A stretch of DNA of 58,737 nucleotides from an uncultured Chitinophaga sp. (GCF_902168175.1 NZ_CABHOU010000011.1:1-58737); one strand, 5' to 3'. Numbered from the stretch's first letter, positions 43,862-53,276 are shown. The notes: generated from the letters alone by a model not told the origin. Program-made: numbers and translations.

Positions 43862-44419
43862 ATGGAACCGGTATTTTTCACCCAACCCGCCGAATTCAGG
43901 AAGTGGCTGGATAAACATCATACGAAAGCCACGGAGTTGCTGGTGGTTTTTTATAAAACCAGCAGTGGTAAACCCAGTATCACCTGGTCGGAGTCGGTGG
44001 ACGAAGCCCTGTGTTATGGCTGGATTGATGGGGTGAGGAAGTCGATGGATGAGGAGCGTTATACGATACGGTTTACCCCGCGGCGGCCCGGCAGCATTTG
44101 GAGCGCGATCAATATTAAGAAGATGGAGGAGCTGAAGAAGGCCGGTAAATTAAAGCCGGCCGGTGAAGCAGCTTTTGCATTGCGGACAGCGGAACGGTCT
44201 GCGGTGTATTCGCATGAGCAGGACGAAGTGGCCTTTAGTGCTGCGCTTAAAAAGCAATTTAAAGCCAGCAAGGGTGCCTGGAAGTTCTTCGATGCGCAAT
44301 CGGCGTCCTACAAACGCACGTTAACGTATTGGGTGATGAGCGCTAAGCAGGATATTACGCGGCAGAAGCGCCTTGATCAGTTAATAGCGGCCAGCGCCGC
44401 GGAAAAGAAGATGGCTTAA
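43862..44419 (+). CDS. YdeI/OmpD-associated family protein
   Basis: A 185-residue protein starting MEPVFFTQPAEFRKWLDKHH. It carries the YdeI-family segments ITWSESVDEALCYGWIDG and RFTPRRPGSIWSAINIKKMEEL, and the C-terminal region WKFFDAQSASYKRTLTYWVMSAKQ. Family members are linked with resistance to bacteriocins and peptides, but their reaction is not known. Its stop overlaps the stop of the convergent GNAT gene by four bases. Confidence 0.9.
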   Translation: MEPVFFTQPAEFRKWLDKHHTKATELLVVFYKTSSGKPSITWSESVDEALCYGWIDGVRKSMDEERYTIRFTPRRPGSIWSAINIKKMEELKKAGKLKPAGEAAFALRTAERSAVYSHEQDEVAFSAALKKQFKASKGAWKFFDAQSASYKRTLTYWVMSAKQDITRQKRLDQLIAASAAEKKMA

Positions 44420-44856
44420 GTTCTGTTTTCCCAATCCTCTTTACTCATTTCAAACCCCAGTTCCCCATTATCCATCAGGCCTGTTTCGCGCCATCCCGTT
44501 TTTCTGTAAAAAGTAGCAGCGCGGCTTTCGGGGGCGGTGCTGAGCCACACAGGCTGCTCGGTTTCAGAAAAGTACCAGTTCAACATTTCTGCCTGCAGGC
44601 TTCTGCCAATACCCTTGCCTTCATAATCGGGGTGCAGAAAAAGTGCCCATACGTTGGTTTCCGGAACGGACACGATCGCAAAGCCTACTACTTTCCCGTC
44701 TATCTCATACAGCCATCCCTTGCCCGCAGTTTGCAGGTAGTATATGTAATGTTTTTCGGTAACGAGCGCAGGATTATTCAGTTTGTTTTCGTTTACAGAC
44801 ATCCTTACTTCGTGAAGGGCAGGTATATCGTTTAATGTGGCAGGTCTTATGAACAT
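44416..44856 (-). CDS. GNAT-family N-acetyltransferase
   Basis: A 146-residue acetyltransferase counted from the ATG at 44856 (MFIRPATLNDIPAL). It has the GNAT core VVGFAIVSVPETNVWALFLHPDYEGKGIGRSLQAEML, in which the CoA-binding loop is EGKGIG, and RAATFYRKTGWRETG. A TATATTTG promoter element on the minus strand (44883-44890) supports this start. The substrate is unknown. Confidence 0.9.
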   Translation of the reverse strand: MFIRPATLNDIPALHEVRMSVNENKLNNPALVTEKHYIYYLQTAGKGWLYEIDGKVVGFAIVSVPETNVWALFLHPDYEGKGIGRSLQAEMLNWYFSETEQPVWLSTAPESRAATFYRKTGWRETGLMDNGELGFEMSKEDWENRT

Positions 44857-44882
44857 CGGAGCGTTATGGCTGAGGTTAGATG

Positions 44883-44890
44883 CAAATATA
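44883..44890 (-). promoter_or_regulatory. -7 promoter element of the GNAT gene
   Basis: On the minus strand TATATTTG, a full match to TAnnTTTG, 26 bp before the chosen start. Confidence 0.5.
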
Positions 44891-45090
44891 GGGGAAAGGG
44901 TGATGAAGGCCATGCGGAGGTTAGCGGCTAGTTAGGACTAGGGTGTAAGCGGTGCTTTATTGGAGAATAAATATTGTTTCGTCGGTTTCTCTGCTTAAAA
45001 ATCCAATTAGCATGTTAATGAAATAAGGGCATTTGGTCATAGTTCAATAAATATTTTTAAAACAATTCAATAATTAATAAAAAATATTAT

Positions 45091-45098
45091 TAAGTTTG
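45091..45098 (+). promoter_or_regulatory. -7 promoter element of the gene at 45159
   Basis: TAAGTTTG fully matches TAnnTTTG. The rest of the gap 44857-45158 is very AT-rich and shows no other structure. Confidence 0.5.
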
Positions 45099-45158
45099 AT
45101 GCTGTTGTAATTAATGAACTGGCATCCACGTCTTTGCCTAAAAACGCGTCAAAAACAT

Positions 45159-46349
45159 ATGAAACAACCAAAATGGAAGCTGTCGCTGCTGGCCTGTACG
45201 CTGGTAGTAACCACTGCAAATGCACAGTCGCAGGTGCTGAAGCCCGAACAGGTGAATGCGCTGCTCGCTGCTAAGCAGGGAACGATTGTAGAACTGCCCG
45301 GATTTTTAACAGAAAAGATCCCGAACATCGATTATCACAAAGTACCGATGGCGGGCCCGCAGCACGTAATATCCGACGATCCGGAATACATCCGGGTGCC
45401 GGAAGCGATAGCGCTGCAGGAAGCGGTGCAGCCGGGTGCTGTTCGGTTATACGTATATAACGTGAACGGGATAAAAGAACCCGCGAAGATCGACCGCCGC
45501 ATCACTTCGGTAATTAAAAATACCGGCACCGGCGTCATGCACCTGCGTATGTTGCGTTACTCCTCACAGAAACCCAGTACCAATTATTACCTCTGTGGTA
45601 AACAAGGCCTTGCCGATTTCTTTGCATCTAAACCATCTAACGTAATCCGTAGCATTAAGCCGGGCGAAGTAGTGGCCATTGATGATAAATTCGAAAAGGC
45701 GATCGTGAAGTACGACGAACTGGTGCATGGTTTTTATGAGTTCGTGATCGACCAGCCAGGTGAGATCAGTGTATTGCAAACGGATGTAAATACCAGCGGC
45801 CCTAAAGCCTATGCACGTATTAAAACGGTACTGCCCAGCAAAAGTCAGAGTGGTGCCGGGCGTGGGGTGTTTGGCGTAAGCAATTACCGCATCCTTAATA
45901 AAGAAACATACGATACCAAAGAAGGGGTGAAAGAGATCATTGTGGCCGATGGCAATATCGATCCATGGGTAACAGGTAAATCGGCTATCAGCGAAGGTGT
46001 GGCAGAACTGGCCGGTAACTACGGGGTGATGTATAATATTGAATTTAAGTGGAAAAGCACCGACGGTAAAGGTCTCGCACTGGTAACCTGGAACGCCCGC
46101 AGCGGCAACAGTCAATGGTGCGGCGGTATGGCTAATACGATGGTGGTGAGCAAAGGCAAATTCAATGAAGGCATTATCCAACTGCCGAGCGACCGCCTGG
46201 TGACCAAAGCAGCACCGGAAGCGATACTGGTGCAGGTATTTCCACCAGCGGCCAATGGTGAAGAGCAAACGATCAGGATGACTTATTCGCCTCCGGGCGC
46301 TTCCTGCCTGCCCACACCACTGATCTTTATTCCGGTGGATATCAAATAA
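45159..46349 (+). CDS. Secreted protein of unknown function
   Basis: A 396-residue protein from the ATG at 45159 that starts a signal peptide (MKQPKWKLSLLACTLVVTTANAQ). An ATG at 45114 is possible but would put 15 extra residues before it. The mature part is beta-rich (SVIKNTGTGVMHLRMLRYSS, YEFVIDQPGEISVLQTDVN, YGVMYNIEFKWKSTDGKGLALVTWNARSGNSQWCGGM). I do not recognise a family, and only a few cysteines are present. It may be a cell-surface or periplasmic binding protein. Confidence 0.7.
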   Translation: MKQPKWKLSLLACTLVVTTANAQSQVLKPEQVNALLAAKQGTIVELPGFLTEKIPNIDYHKVPMAGPQHVISDDPEYIRVPEAIALQEAVQPGAVRLYVYNVNGIKEPAKIDRRITSVIKNTGTGVMHLRMLRYSSQKPSTNYYLCGKQGLADFFASKPSNVIRSIKPGEVVAIDDKFEKAIVKYDELVHGFYEFVIDQPGEISVLQTDVNTSGPKAYARIKTVLPSKSQSGAGRGVFGVSNYRILNKETYDTKEGVKEIIVADGNIDPWVTGKSAISEGVAELAGNYGVMYNIEFKWKSTDGKGLALVTWNARSGNSQWCGGMANTMVVSKGKFNEGIIQLPSDRLVTKAAPEAILVQVFPPAANGEEQTIRMTYSPPGASCLPTPLIFIPVDIK

Positions 46350-46455
46350 GGAGCTTTAACCAACAAACCATATGAAAACGGGCTGCGCAATGTGCGTGGC
46401 CCATTCTTATTTACACCGGCCCGCAATTTGTACCCTTCCATGTAAACTACATGGT

Positions 46456-47187
46456 ATGCCCGAAGGACCTTCGATTGTTATCCTCAAAGAACTGGCGGCC
46501 CCTTTTGCAGGTAAAAAGGTGCTGGAAGTAAGCGGCGATGCACCTATAGACTTAGAACGCCTGGCCGGACAGAAAATCATCGCGTTTAAAACCTGGGGCA
46601 AACACCTTTTGATATGTTTTAAGCAATTCACCGTTCGTATACACCTGATGTTGTTCGGCTCTTATAGTATCAACGAACAAACCAAACCGCGTGTACGGCT
46701 CGGACTTACGTTCGCAAAAGGGGAATTGTTTTTTTACGCCTGCCTGGTAAAGATAATTGACGAGCCGCTCAGCGAAGTGTACGACTGGAGCGCTGATGTA
46801 ATGAACCAGGCCTGGGACCGCCGCAAAGCCAGGGCTAAACTAAAACAAGAGGGCGACAGGATGATCTGCGATGTGTTGCTCGACCAAAATATATTCGCCG
46901 GCAGCGGTAATATCATCAAAAATGAAGTACTGTTCCGCAGCCGCATACAGCCCGAAAGCCTGGTGAGCGCTATCCCCCCTAAAAAAATTACGGCATTACT
47001 CACCGAAGTGGTAAAGTACAGCTTTGAGTTCCTGCACTGGAAAAAGGAGAACACGTTAAAGAAACACTGGCAGGCGCATACGAAGAAGATTTGTCCCCGC
47101 TGCGATATTCCGTTCGTGAAGAAATACACCGGTAAAAACAAACGCAGGAGCTTTTTCTGCACCAACTGCCAGGAGTTATATGAATAA
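46456..47187 (+). CDS. Fpg/Nei-family DNA glycosylase
   Basis: A 243-residue base-excision enzyme. The start at 46456 is fixed by MPEGPS, whose Pro2 is the catalytic nucleophile and Glu3 the partner. Further signs are the GKHLLI segment of the beta-sandwich, the helix-two-turn-helix with QNIFAGSGNIIKNEVLF, and the C-terminal zinc finger ICPRCDIPFVKKY...FFCTNCQ. It removes oxidised bases and cleaves the AP site. By sequence it is nearer to endonuclease VIII-like (Nei) than to classical MutM. Confidence 0.92.
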   Translation: MPEGPSIVILKELAAPFAGKKVLEVSGDAPIDLERLAGQKIIAFKTWGKHLLICFKQFTVRIHLMLFGSYSINEQTKPRVRLGLTFAKGELFFYACLVKIIDEPLSEVYDWSADVMNQAWDRRKARAKLKQEGDRMICDVLLDQNIFAGSGNIIKNEVLFRSRIQPESLVSAIPPKKITALLTEVVKYSFEFLHWKKENTLKKHWQAHTKKICPRCDIPFVKKYTGKNKRRSFFCTNCQELYE

Positions 47188-47210
47188 GTGTTGTGATCCC
47201 GCTTTGTGAT

Positions 47211-47244
47211 TTTGTGCTGGCTAACCGAAAAATATTTATCTTTC
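47211..47244 (+). promoter_or_regulatory. Weak promoter of the SARP-like regulator
   Basis: TTTG (47211-47214) and TATCTTTC (47237-47244, one mismatch to TAnnTTTG) have a 22-bp spacer. The start codon is 69 bp downstream. Confidence 0.4.
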
Positions 47245-47312
47245 GATGCTTATAATTTATCATTTTAGCAACCAGAACTAATTAAAACCACCTGGTTTTA
47301 CGCCTTCCAGTT

Positions 47313-49835
47313 ATGAAAATCGAGTTGAGGAACGCTTTATATATTGCTCGTATTCTCCTGCTTTTGCTTTGCCCGGCAGCGGTGACTGCTCAGTCGCACG
47401 GATTAATCTTTTCTTCATTTGAGGCTGTACAGGAAAAAAGAACATCGCTGGACTTAGGCGCTGGTTCGCCCGTATGCGTTTTTGGCGAAATGGACCTTTC
47501 CTTCGAATTATCCTTTTTGCCCGACCGGCTTACGTATTTCGGTTACATCTTCAGACTGATCAATAATAAAGGCGAGAATATAGACCTTGTGTATAGTGCG
47601 GATGGGTTTAACCTTATTGTGGGCGATGCGCGCACCAATATCCGCTTCTCTATTCCAAAAGAAACGCTGGAGCGGCGGTGGAACAAGTTCCGGCTGCGAT
47701 ATAATGAAGGTGAGTTAAGTTTTTGGGTAGATGAAAAGTTGATCAATAAAACGGTGGCGAAGATCGGTGATAACTGTTTCCAGGTGGTGTTCGGCGCCTG
47801 CAATCTGCAATCGTTCCGCTCTACCGATCTGCCGCCTATGGAGTTGCGTAATATTGGTTTGCGGGAAGATGGGAAGCTGAAACACTTCTGGCCACTGGGC
47901 GAATCGGAGGGTAATGTTTGTGTGGATAGTATTAAAGGCGCGAAAGGCTCGGTCACCAATCCCACCTGGGTGAAGTTTTTGCACTTGCACTGGCAACTTG
48001 CGGGTACCTACAATGTGAATGGACTTAGCAGTGTGGCTTTTGATGCGGATCAGGAAATGCTGTACATAGTGGCCAGCGATTCCGTACATCGTTATGCCGT
48101 ACGCAACACCCTCAAAACCGCCCTGCCGCAGTTAGCCGCTTCGCATCACCTGATTAAAGGCAATATCTCATTTTATCATCCCGCCCAAAAACAGTTGTAC
48201 AACCTGTTTACCGATACGCGAAGTATCACTTCCTTCGATACTGCTCAACACCGCTGGCGGCAACCGGCCGACTCTGCGGATGTTACTGAATACTGGCACC
48301 AGAATAAGTTTTATCATGAGCGTTCGGGCGTATTGTATACGCTTGGCGGGTACGGACAGCTTAAGTATAAAAACCAGGTGCGCAAATATGATTTCGCTAA
48401 ACATGAATGGTCGGATGTAAAGGTAACCGGCGATTTATTTACGCCACGTTACCTCGCAGCACTGGGTACCACGACGGGTGGCGATTCAGCTTACATTATA
48501 GGTGGTTACGGCAGCAACAGCGGCGACCAGATCGTGAATCCCAAATACCTGTACGACCTGCTGTTGTTTGATGTGCAGCAGCAATCTTTTAAAAAGATAT
48601 ATACACTGCCCGCGCCCAAAGAACACTTCCTGTTCGCTAATGCTTTAATTCCCGAGGGTGATAATTATTATGCCCTCACTTTTCCTAATGATCGTTTCGA
48701 TTCGAGGCTGCAACTGATCAAAGGGTCGCTGTTAAAGCCCGGTTATATATTGGTGGGCGATACCATTCCTTATTCCTTCCAGGATACCCGCTCGTACGCC
48801 GACCTGTTTTATTGCAAAGCCAGCAGGCAGTTGCTGGCGGTAACACAGTTGGCTGAGATCAATGGCACCTCCACCGTGAAGTTATATACCATTGCCTTTC
48901 CGCCAAACGAACAGGAAGTAGTAGTAGCCGAAGGTAATAAAGGCCTCGTTTTTTTGCTGATGGGTGGCTTGTTAGCGGCAGCGTGCGTGTTGGCGGTGTA
49001 TATATGGCGCAGGCCTAAGAAGAAAGTGCCGCCTGCAGCAGTAGCCCATCCACTCACCCCCTTACCGGAAATGCCAGCGCCGGTAGTTACGGAAGATGTA
49101 GAGGTGCCACAACTTGCTGCGATTAACCTGTTCGGCAACTTCACCGTTACCGACGCCGAAGGGCAGGACGTTACCCGCCTGTTCACACCACTATTAAAAG
49201 AGATGTTCCTGCTCATCACCATTTACACCTTCCGCGAGCGACATGGTATTTCGGTGGAGCAGATGAACGATATATTATGGACAGGTATGCCGGATAAGGC
49301 GGCAAAGAACAACCGCTCCGTAAATATGGCCAAACTGAAAGCCATTTTGGAGAAACTGGGCAACTGTGGATTTAAGAAAGAAGGGGATAAGTGGATGTTC
49401 CATTATGAAAAAACAGAGACCACGGTAGACCTGGCCGACTTTACCCAGTTGCTCGAAAACCGCCAGACTATGGACCGGGTAAAGATCATCCGGCTCACCC
49501 AGCTTTTAAAGAAGGGCCCCTTTTTACACCAAACCGAATACAACTGGCTCGACGATATTAAGTCGGACGTTTCCGGCAAGGCAATGGACGTTTTGGTGCA
49601 TGCAGGCAGTCTGCTTACTTCTCCCAAAGACGCGGAACTGCTGATCGAGATTGCCAACAGCCTGTTTATATTCGACCAGGTAAATGAACAGGCGCTTCGC
49701 CTGAAGTGTAAAAACCTGATCGCGCTCGGCCGTCACTCCCTCGCCAAAAACACCTACGAGAAATTTGCACGGGAATACAAACACCTGTATGCCGAAGATT
49801 TCCCGGAAAGTTATAATGACATCATTAACGGGTAA
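47313..49835 (+). CDS. Membrane-spanning SARP-like regulator with ConA/Kelch sensor
   Basis: An 840-residue one-component regulator. It has a signal peptide (1-26), a concanavalin/LamG-like beta-sandwich (about 30-215) and Kelch-type repeats (about 235-530, with LYTLGGYGQLKYKNQVRKYD and AYIIGGYGSNSGDQ). One transmembrane helix (544-566, LVFLLMGGLLAAACVLAVYIW) is followed by a cytosolic part (567-840). The cytosolic part begins with a winged helix of the SARP/OmpR type (about 604-700, INLFGNFTVTDAEGQDVTRLF, LLKEMFLLITIYT, NDILWTGMPDKAAKNNRSVNMAKLKAILE) and ends with a helical BTAD-like region. Its neighbours are susC, susD, GH99-like and GH92, so it likely senses mannan-derived glycans and activates them. 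Confidence 0.8.
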   Translation: MKIELRNALYIARILLLLLCPAAVTAQSHGLIFSSFEAVQEKRTSLDLGAGSPVCVFGEMDLSFELSFLPDRLTYFGYIFRLINNKGENIDLVYSADGFNLIVGDARTNIRFSIPKETLERRWNKFRLRYNEGELSFWVDEKLINKTVAKIGDNCFQVVFGACNLQSFRSTDLPPMELRNIGLREDGKLKHFWPLGESEGNVCVDSIKGAKGSVTNPTWVKFLHLHWQLAGTYNVNGLSSVAFDADQEMLYIVASDSVHRYAVRNTLKTALPQLAASHHLIKGNISFYHPAQKQLYNLFTDTRSITSFDTAQHRWRQPADSADVTEYWHQNKFYHERSGVLYTLGGYGQLKYKNQVRKYDFAKHEWSDVKVTGDLFTPRYLAALGTTTGGDSAYIIGGYGSNSGDQIVNPKYLYDLLLFDVQQQSFKKIYTLPAPKEHFLFANALIPEGDNYYALTFPNDRFDSRLQLIKGSLLKPGYILVGDTIPYSFQDTRSYADLFYCKASRQLLAVTQLAEINGTSTVKLYTIAFPPNEQEVVVAEGNKGLVFLLMGGLLAAACVLAVYIWRRPKKKVPPAAVAHPLTPLPEMPAPVVTEDVEVPQLAAINLFGNFTVTDAEGQDVTRLFTPLLKEMFLLITIYTFRERHGISVEQMNDILWTGMPDKAAKNNRSVNMAKLKAILEKLGNCGFKKEGDKWMFHYEKTETTVDLADFTQLLENRQTMDRVKIIRLTQLLKKGPFLHQTEYNWLDDIKSDVSGKAMDVLVHAGSLLTSPKDAELLIEIANSLFIFDQVNEQALRLKCKNLIALGRHSLAKNTYEKFAREYKHLYAEDFPESYNDIING

Positions 49836-49855
49836 GCGTTGAATTTACATTTAAG

Positions 49856-49882
49856 AAAAGGGGGGCGGAAGTCCCTTTTTTT
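49856..49882 (+). terminator. Terminator of the SARP-like regulator gene
   Basis: AAAAGGG (49856-49862) pairs with CCCTTTT (49873-49879), and a T run continues to 49882. It lies 20 bp after the regulator stop and separates it from the SusC promoter. Confidence 0.7.
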
Positions 49883-49905
49883 GGATAATTCTATAAAAAC
49901 CAGTC

Positions 49906-49966
49906 AATTAATTCGCCTGTTAATCCCCCTGTTAATCCCCTCGTTAAGCCTGCCCCGCTTACTTTG
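49906..49966 (+). promoter_or_regulatory. Four 12-bp phased direct repeats before a -7 element
   Basis: Four units start at 49906, 49918, 49930 and 49942: AATTAATTCGCC, TGTTAATCCCCC, TGTTAATCCCCT and CGTTAAGCCTGC. They keep TTAA in the same phase with exactly 12 bp period. They end 5 bp before TTACTTTG (49959-49966, one mismatch to TAnnTTTG). The -33 TTTG element is missing and the repeats take its place, as in promoters that depend on SARP activators. Confidence 0.75.
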
Positions 49967-49997
49967 CATTCATATTTTCCACGAAATACCTCCACGT

Positions 49998-52900
49998 ATG
50001 AAACAGCAGTACGGCCCTCACAAGCCTATCACTTTATCCCTCCCCATTACCTTTTTGCTCCTGCTGTTAAGCGGTACTTCCGCCTTAGCGCAAAAATTGC
50101 AGGTAAAAGGAAAGGTGACTGAAGAAACGAACATCGGCCTGCCCGGTGCTACCGTCATGGTAAAAGGCGCCGCTACCGGGGTCATTACCGGCGAAGATGG
50201 TACCTTTTCCATCACCGTGCCCGACGGGCAAAAGAGTGTGCTCATTGTTAATTATACCGGTTACAGTTCGAAGGAACTACCGGTGAACGGACAAACAACG
50301 CTCAACTTCCAGCTGCAACGCAGCGCAGTAAAACTGAATGATGTGGTGGTTACGTCGGCCTTAGGGTTGGCCCGCTCTAACAAATCGATCGGCTATTCGA
50401 GTCAGTCGGTAGACCCTGATCGCCTTACCGAAGCCCGCGATGTAAACATTGCCAGCGCGCTGGCGGGTAAAGTTTCGGGTATACAGGTAACAACTACTGG
50501 TCAGCCCACCGGTTCAGTACGTATCGTACTGCGGGGCGATAATTCTATCACCGGTAATAACCAGCCGCTCTGGGTAGTGGATGGCGTGCCAATCGATAAC
50601 TCCATGGGCGATGGCCGCGGCGACAACCTCGACTACGGTAATGGTGCAGCCGATCTCAATCCCGATGATATTGCTTCCATCGAAGTGCTGAAGGGACCGA
50701 ATGCGGCGGCACTGTATGGTTCCAAAGCAGCAAATGGAGCTATTCTCGTAACTACAAAAAAAGGGAAAAGCAATGCCGATGGTTCTTTGGGCGTGAGCGT
50801 AAACCAAAACCTGATGTGGTACGGCATTTCGCAGTACCCCGAATATCAAAACGTGTACGGAGAAGGCAATGCCATGCGACAGGTGCAGAACGTGAACAGC
50901 ATCGTGCCCGGTACCAATGCTATTAATATGGGCACCAGCACCCGTAGTTGGGGTATGCCTATGCTGGGGCAGCCGTACAACGGTTACGATGGTAAACCGC
51001 ATGGTTATCTGCCGCAGCCGAACAATATCCGCGACCTGTATCAAACCAGTTTAACCAGCATTACCAATGTATCGGCCGGTAAAAGCGATGAGAACTCGGC
51101 CTTCCGGTTATCTTATACCTATACGAATGGTAATGATATACTCGATAATCAGAACGTGCGCAACAAACATAATCTTAACCTTACCTCTAACCGCAGGTTA
51201 GGCAAAAAGGTAAGTGTGGATACACGCGTACTGTACACGCTCGATAAAGTACGTAACCGTACCTACCGTAATATGGACGCTCAAAGTCCGATGAACGCTT
51301 ACATTTTCATGGTGCGCAGTATAGACGAAAGCGCCCTTCAACCCTGGCGTGATGCGAATGGCAATGCCTTCGCCTATGGCTCACAGGGCGATGGATATGA
51401 AAATCCATATTGGTCGATTTATGAGAACGAGAACGAAGACCTGAAACACCGGCTGATCGGTGGTACGACCGCCACCGTTGACCTGTTGCCCGGACTTAAA
51501 TTCCGCGGGCAGATATCTGGCGACCTGATGTTCGGGAACGGCTACCAGTACAGGGAACCGGGAGCGAGGATGAACAAGACCGGTTCTTATTCCCAGTTCA
51601 GTCAGCAGAACCAGAACTGGAACCTCGAAGGCCTGTTCATGTATAATAAGAAAGTAGGCAAAGATTTTACGGTCAATGCGAATCTGGGAGCCAACCTGTT
51701 AACCGCTAAATCTATTTTCAGGCAGGCGGGTGTATCGTCCTTGCTGAACCACGATATGCCGAGCATTGCCAATAGTAATGCGTATCCGCAGGCGTTCGAG
51801 AACCTGGGCCGGAACAAAGTGCATTCTGTATTTGGATCGGCAACGGTGGGGTATAAAGACTTCCTGTTTTTGGATGTTACCGGGCGTAATGACTGGTCCT
51901 CTACGCTGCCCGAAAACAACCGTTCGTTCTTCTATCCATCCGTGAACGGCAGTTTCGTGTTTACGCGTTATCTGTCCAACATCAGTCATGTCATCAACTA
52001 TGGTAAACTGCGAGCCTCCTGGGCGCGGGTGGGTAACGATGCAGGCGCTTATTCACTGCAATCCATGTTTAGTTACGGTGGATTGTTCCTCGGTAACCCC
52101 TGGCTGGATTATGAAAACCTGCTAAAGAGCGCGAGCCTTAAACCAGAACAGACAACATCGCGGGAAGTGGGTATGGACTTGAGTTTCCTGAAAGACCGTA
52201 TTGGTTTAAGCGCATCATTTTATAAATCTAATACTGTAGATCAGATCATTCGTGCGCAGGTAGCCAGGGAGAACGGGTTTACCGAACAAATAGTGAATGC
52301 AGGCGAGATATCTAATAAGGGCATAGAGCTATCGCTGAAAGCAACGCCGGTTAAAACGAAGCACTTTACCTGGGATGCGTTGATTAACTGGTCGACTAAC
52401 AAAAACAATGTGGAGTCGCTTACGCCGGGTGTGCAGCGTTACGTGTTAGGGGCATGGTGGCAGATGACCTCCAATGCAGAAGTAGGCAAGCCTTACGGCG
52501 TGTTACGTGGTAATGCAGCGTATTATGCGCACGACACACTTATTATCAATCCCGCGAATGGCAGGCCTTATTATGAGCAGAACAGTTACCTCGGCAACTT
52601 CCGGCCCGACTGGATCGGCTCTTTCGGTTCCACGTTCCGTTACAAAGGATTTGACCTGTCGTTTTTAATGACGGTGAAATGGGGTGGTGATATCTATTCC
52701 GTATCTAACCATAAAGCCAACGTTACCGGCAATACCATTGCGAGTTTACGGGGGAGGGATGAATTCGTGTTCAGCTCTGTAGTGTTGGGGGAGAATACGG
52801 ACGAGCAGGCCGGTAAAGGCCTGTACGGCAGTGTATACATGGACCAGCAACGGGCAAAAGGCATTTTGTATCCCGGGTACAATCCAAGGGTGGATGCGGC

Positions 52901-53267
52901 GGGTAAACCCATCCTCGATAAAGATGGCCGTTACATGCCCGGTACGCCTAACGCTTTCTGGCAATCACCGCAGGCTTACTGGCAAAACATGGACTTCGAT
53001 ATGGGCAACAACCTGTTTGATGCCACCAATGTACGTTTGAGCGAACTAGTGTTAGGTTATAACATGACCCATAAAATGCTCGGTAACAAATTTATCCGTG
53101 GTGCAAGAGTAGCACTGGTAGGCCGCAACCTGTTTACCATCTTCAAAAATACACCCCGCGGTATTGATCCCGAAAGCGCCAGTACTACCGGTAATGGACA
53201 GGGTATTGAGCAGGGCGGATCGTTTCCTTATGCGACGTATGGTGTAGACATCAAATTCAATTTCTAA
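49998..53267 (+). CDS. SusC/RagA TonB-dependent receptor without STN domain
   Basis: A 1089-residue outer-membrane transporter counted from the ATG at 49998, which begins a signal peptide ending GTSALAQ. The longer frame from 49839 crosses the repeats and is not expected. Domains: carboxypeptidase-regulatory-like (about 35-110, VKGKVTEETNIGLPGATVMVKG), plug (about 115-250, PLWVVDGVPIDN and GPNAAALYGSKAANGAILVTTKKG), and a barrel that ends TYGVDIKFNF. It has no STN domain, in line with a sigma-independent control by the adjacent SARP-like regulator. It would import mannan oligosaccharides. Confidence 0.93.
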   Translation: MKQQYGPHKPITLSLPITFLLLLLSGTSALAQKLQVKGKVTEETNIGLPGATVMVKGAATGVITGEDGTFSITVPDGQKSVLIVNYTGYSSKELPVNGQTTLNFQLQRSAVKLNDVVVTSALGLARSNKSIGYSSQSVDPDRLTEARDVNIASALAGKVSGIQVTTTGQPTGSVRIVLRGDNSITGNNQPLWVVDGVPIDNSMGDGRGDNLDYGNGAADLNPDDIASIEVLKGPNAAALYGSKAANGAILVTTKKGKSNADGSLGVSVNQNLMWYGISQYPEYQNVYGEGNAMRQVQNVNSIVPGTNAINMGTSTRSWGMPMLGQPYNGYDGKPHGYLPQPNNIRDLYQTSLTSITNVSAGKSDENSAFRLSYTYTNGNDILDNQNVRNKHNLNLTSNRRLGKKVSVDTRVLYTLDKVRNRTYRNMDAQSPMNAYIFMVRSIDESALQPWRDANGNAFAYGSQGDGYENPYWSIYENENEDLKHRLIGGTTATVDLLPGLKFRGQISGDLMFGNGYQYREPGARMNKTGSYSQFSQQNQNWNLEGLFMYNKKVGKDFTVNANLGANLLTAKSIFRQAGVSSLLNHDMPSIANSNAYPQAFENLGRNKVHSVFGSATVGYKDFLFLDVTGRNDWSSTLPENNRSFFYPSVNGSFVFTRYLSNISHVINYGKLRASWARVGNDAGAYSLQSMFSYGGLFLGNPWLDYENLLKSASLKPEQTTSREVGMDLSFLKDRIGLSASFYKSNTVDQIIRAQVARENGFTEQIVNAGEISNKGIELSLKATPVKTKHFTWDALINWSTNKNNVESLTPGVQRYVLGAWWQMTSNAEVGKPYGVLRGNAAYYAHDTLIINPANGRPYYEQNSYLGNFRPDWIGSFGSTFRYKGFDLSFLMTVKWGGDIYSVSNHKANVTGNTIASLRGRDEFVFSSVVLGENTDEQAGKGLYGSVYMDQQRAKGILYPGYNPRVDAAGKPILDKDGRYMPGTPNAFWQSPQAYWQNMDFDMGNNLFDATNVRLSELVLGYNMTHKMLGNKFIRGARVALVGRNLFTIFKNTPRGIDPESASTTGNGQGIEQGGSFPYATYGVDIKFNF

Positions 53268-53276
53268 AAGCGCGTT

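Noticed and set aside
49839..49997. N-terminal extension of the second SusC frame
   Set aside because: It contains the terminator, the 12-bp repeats and the promoter element, and the signal peptide begins at 49998.
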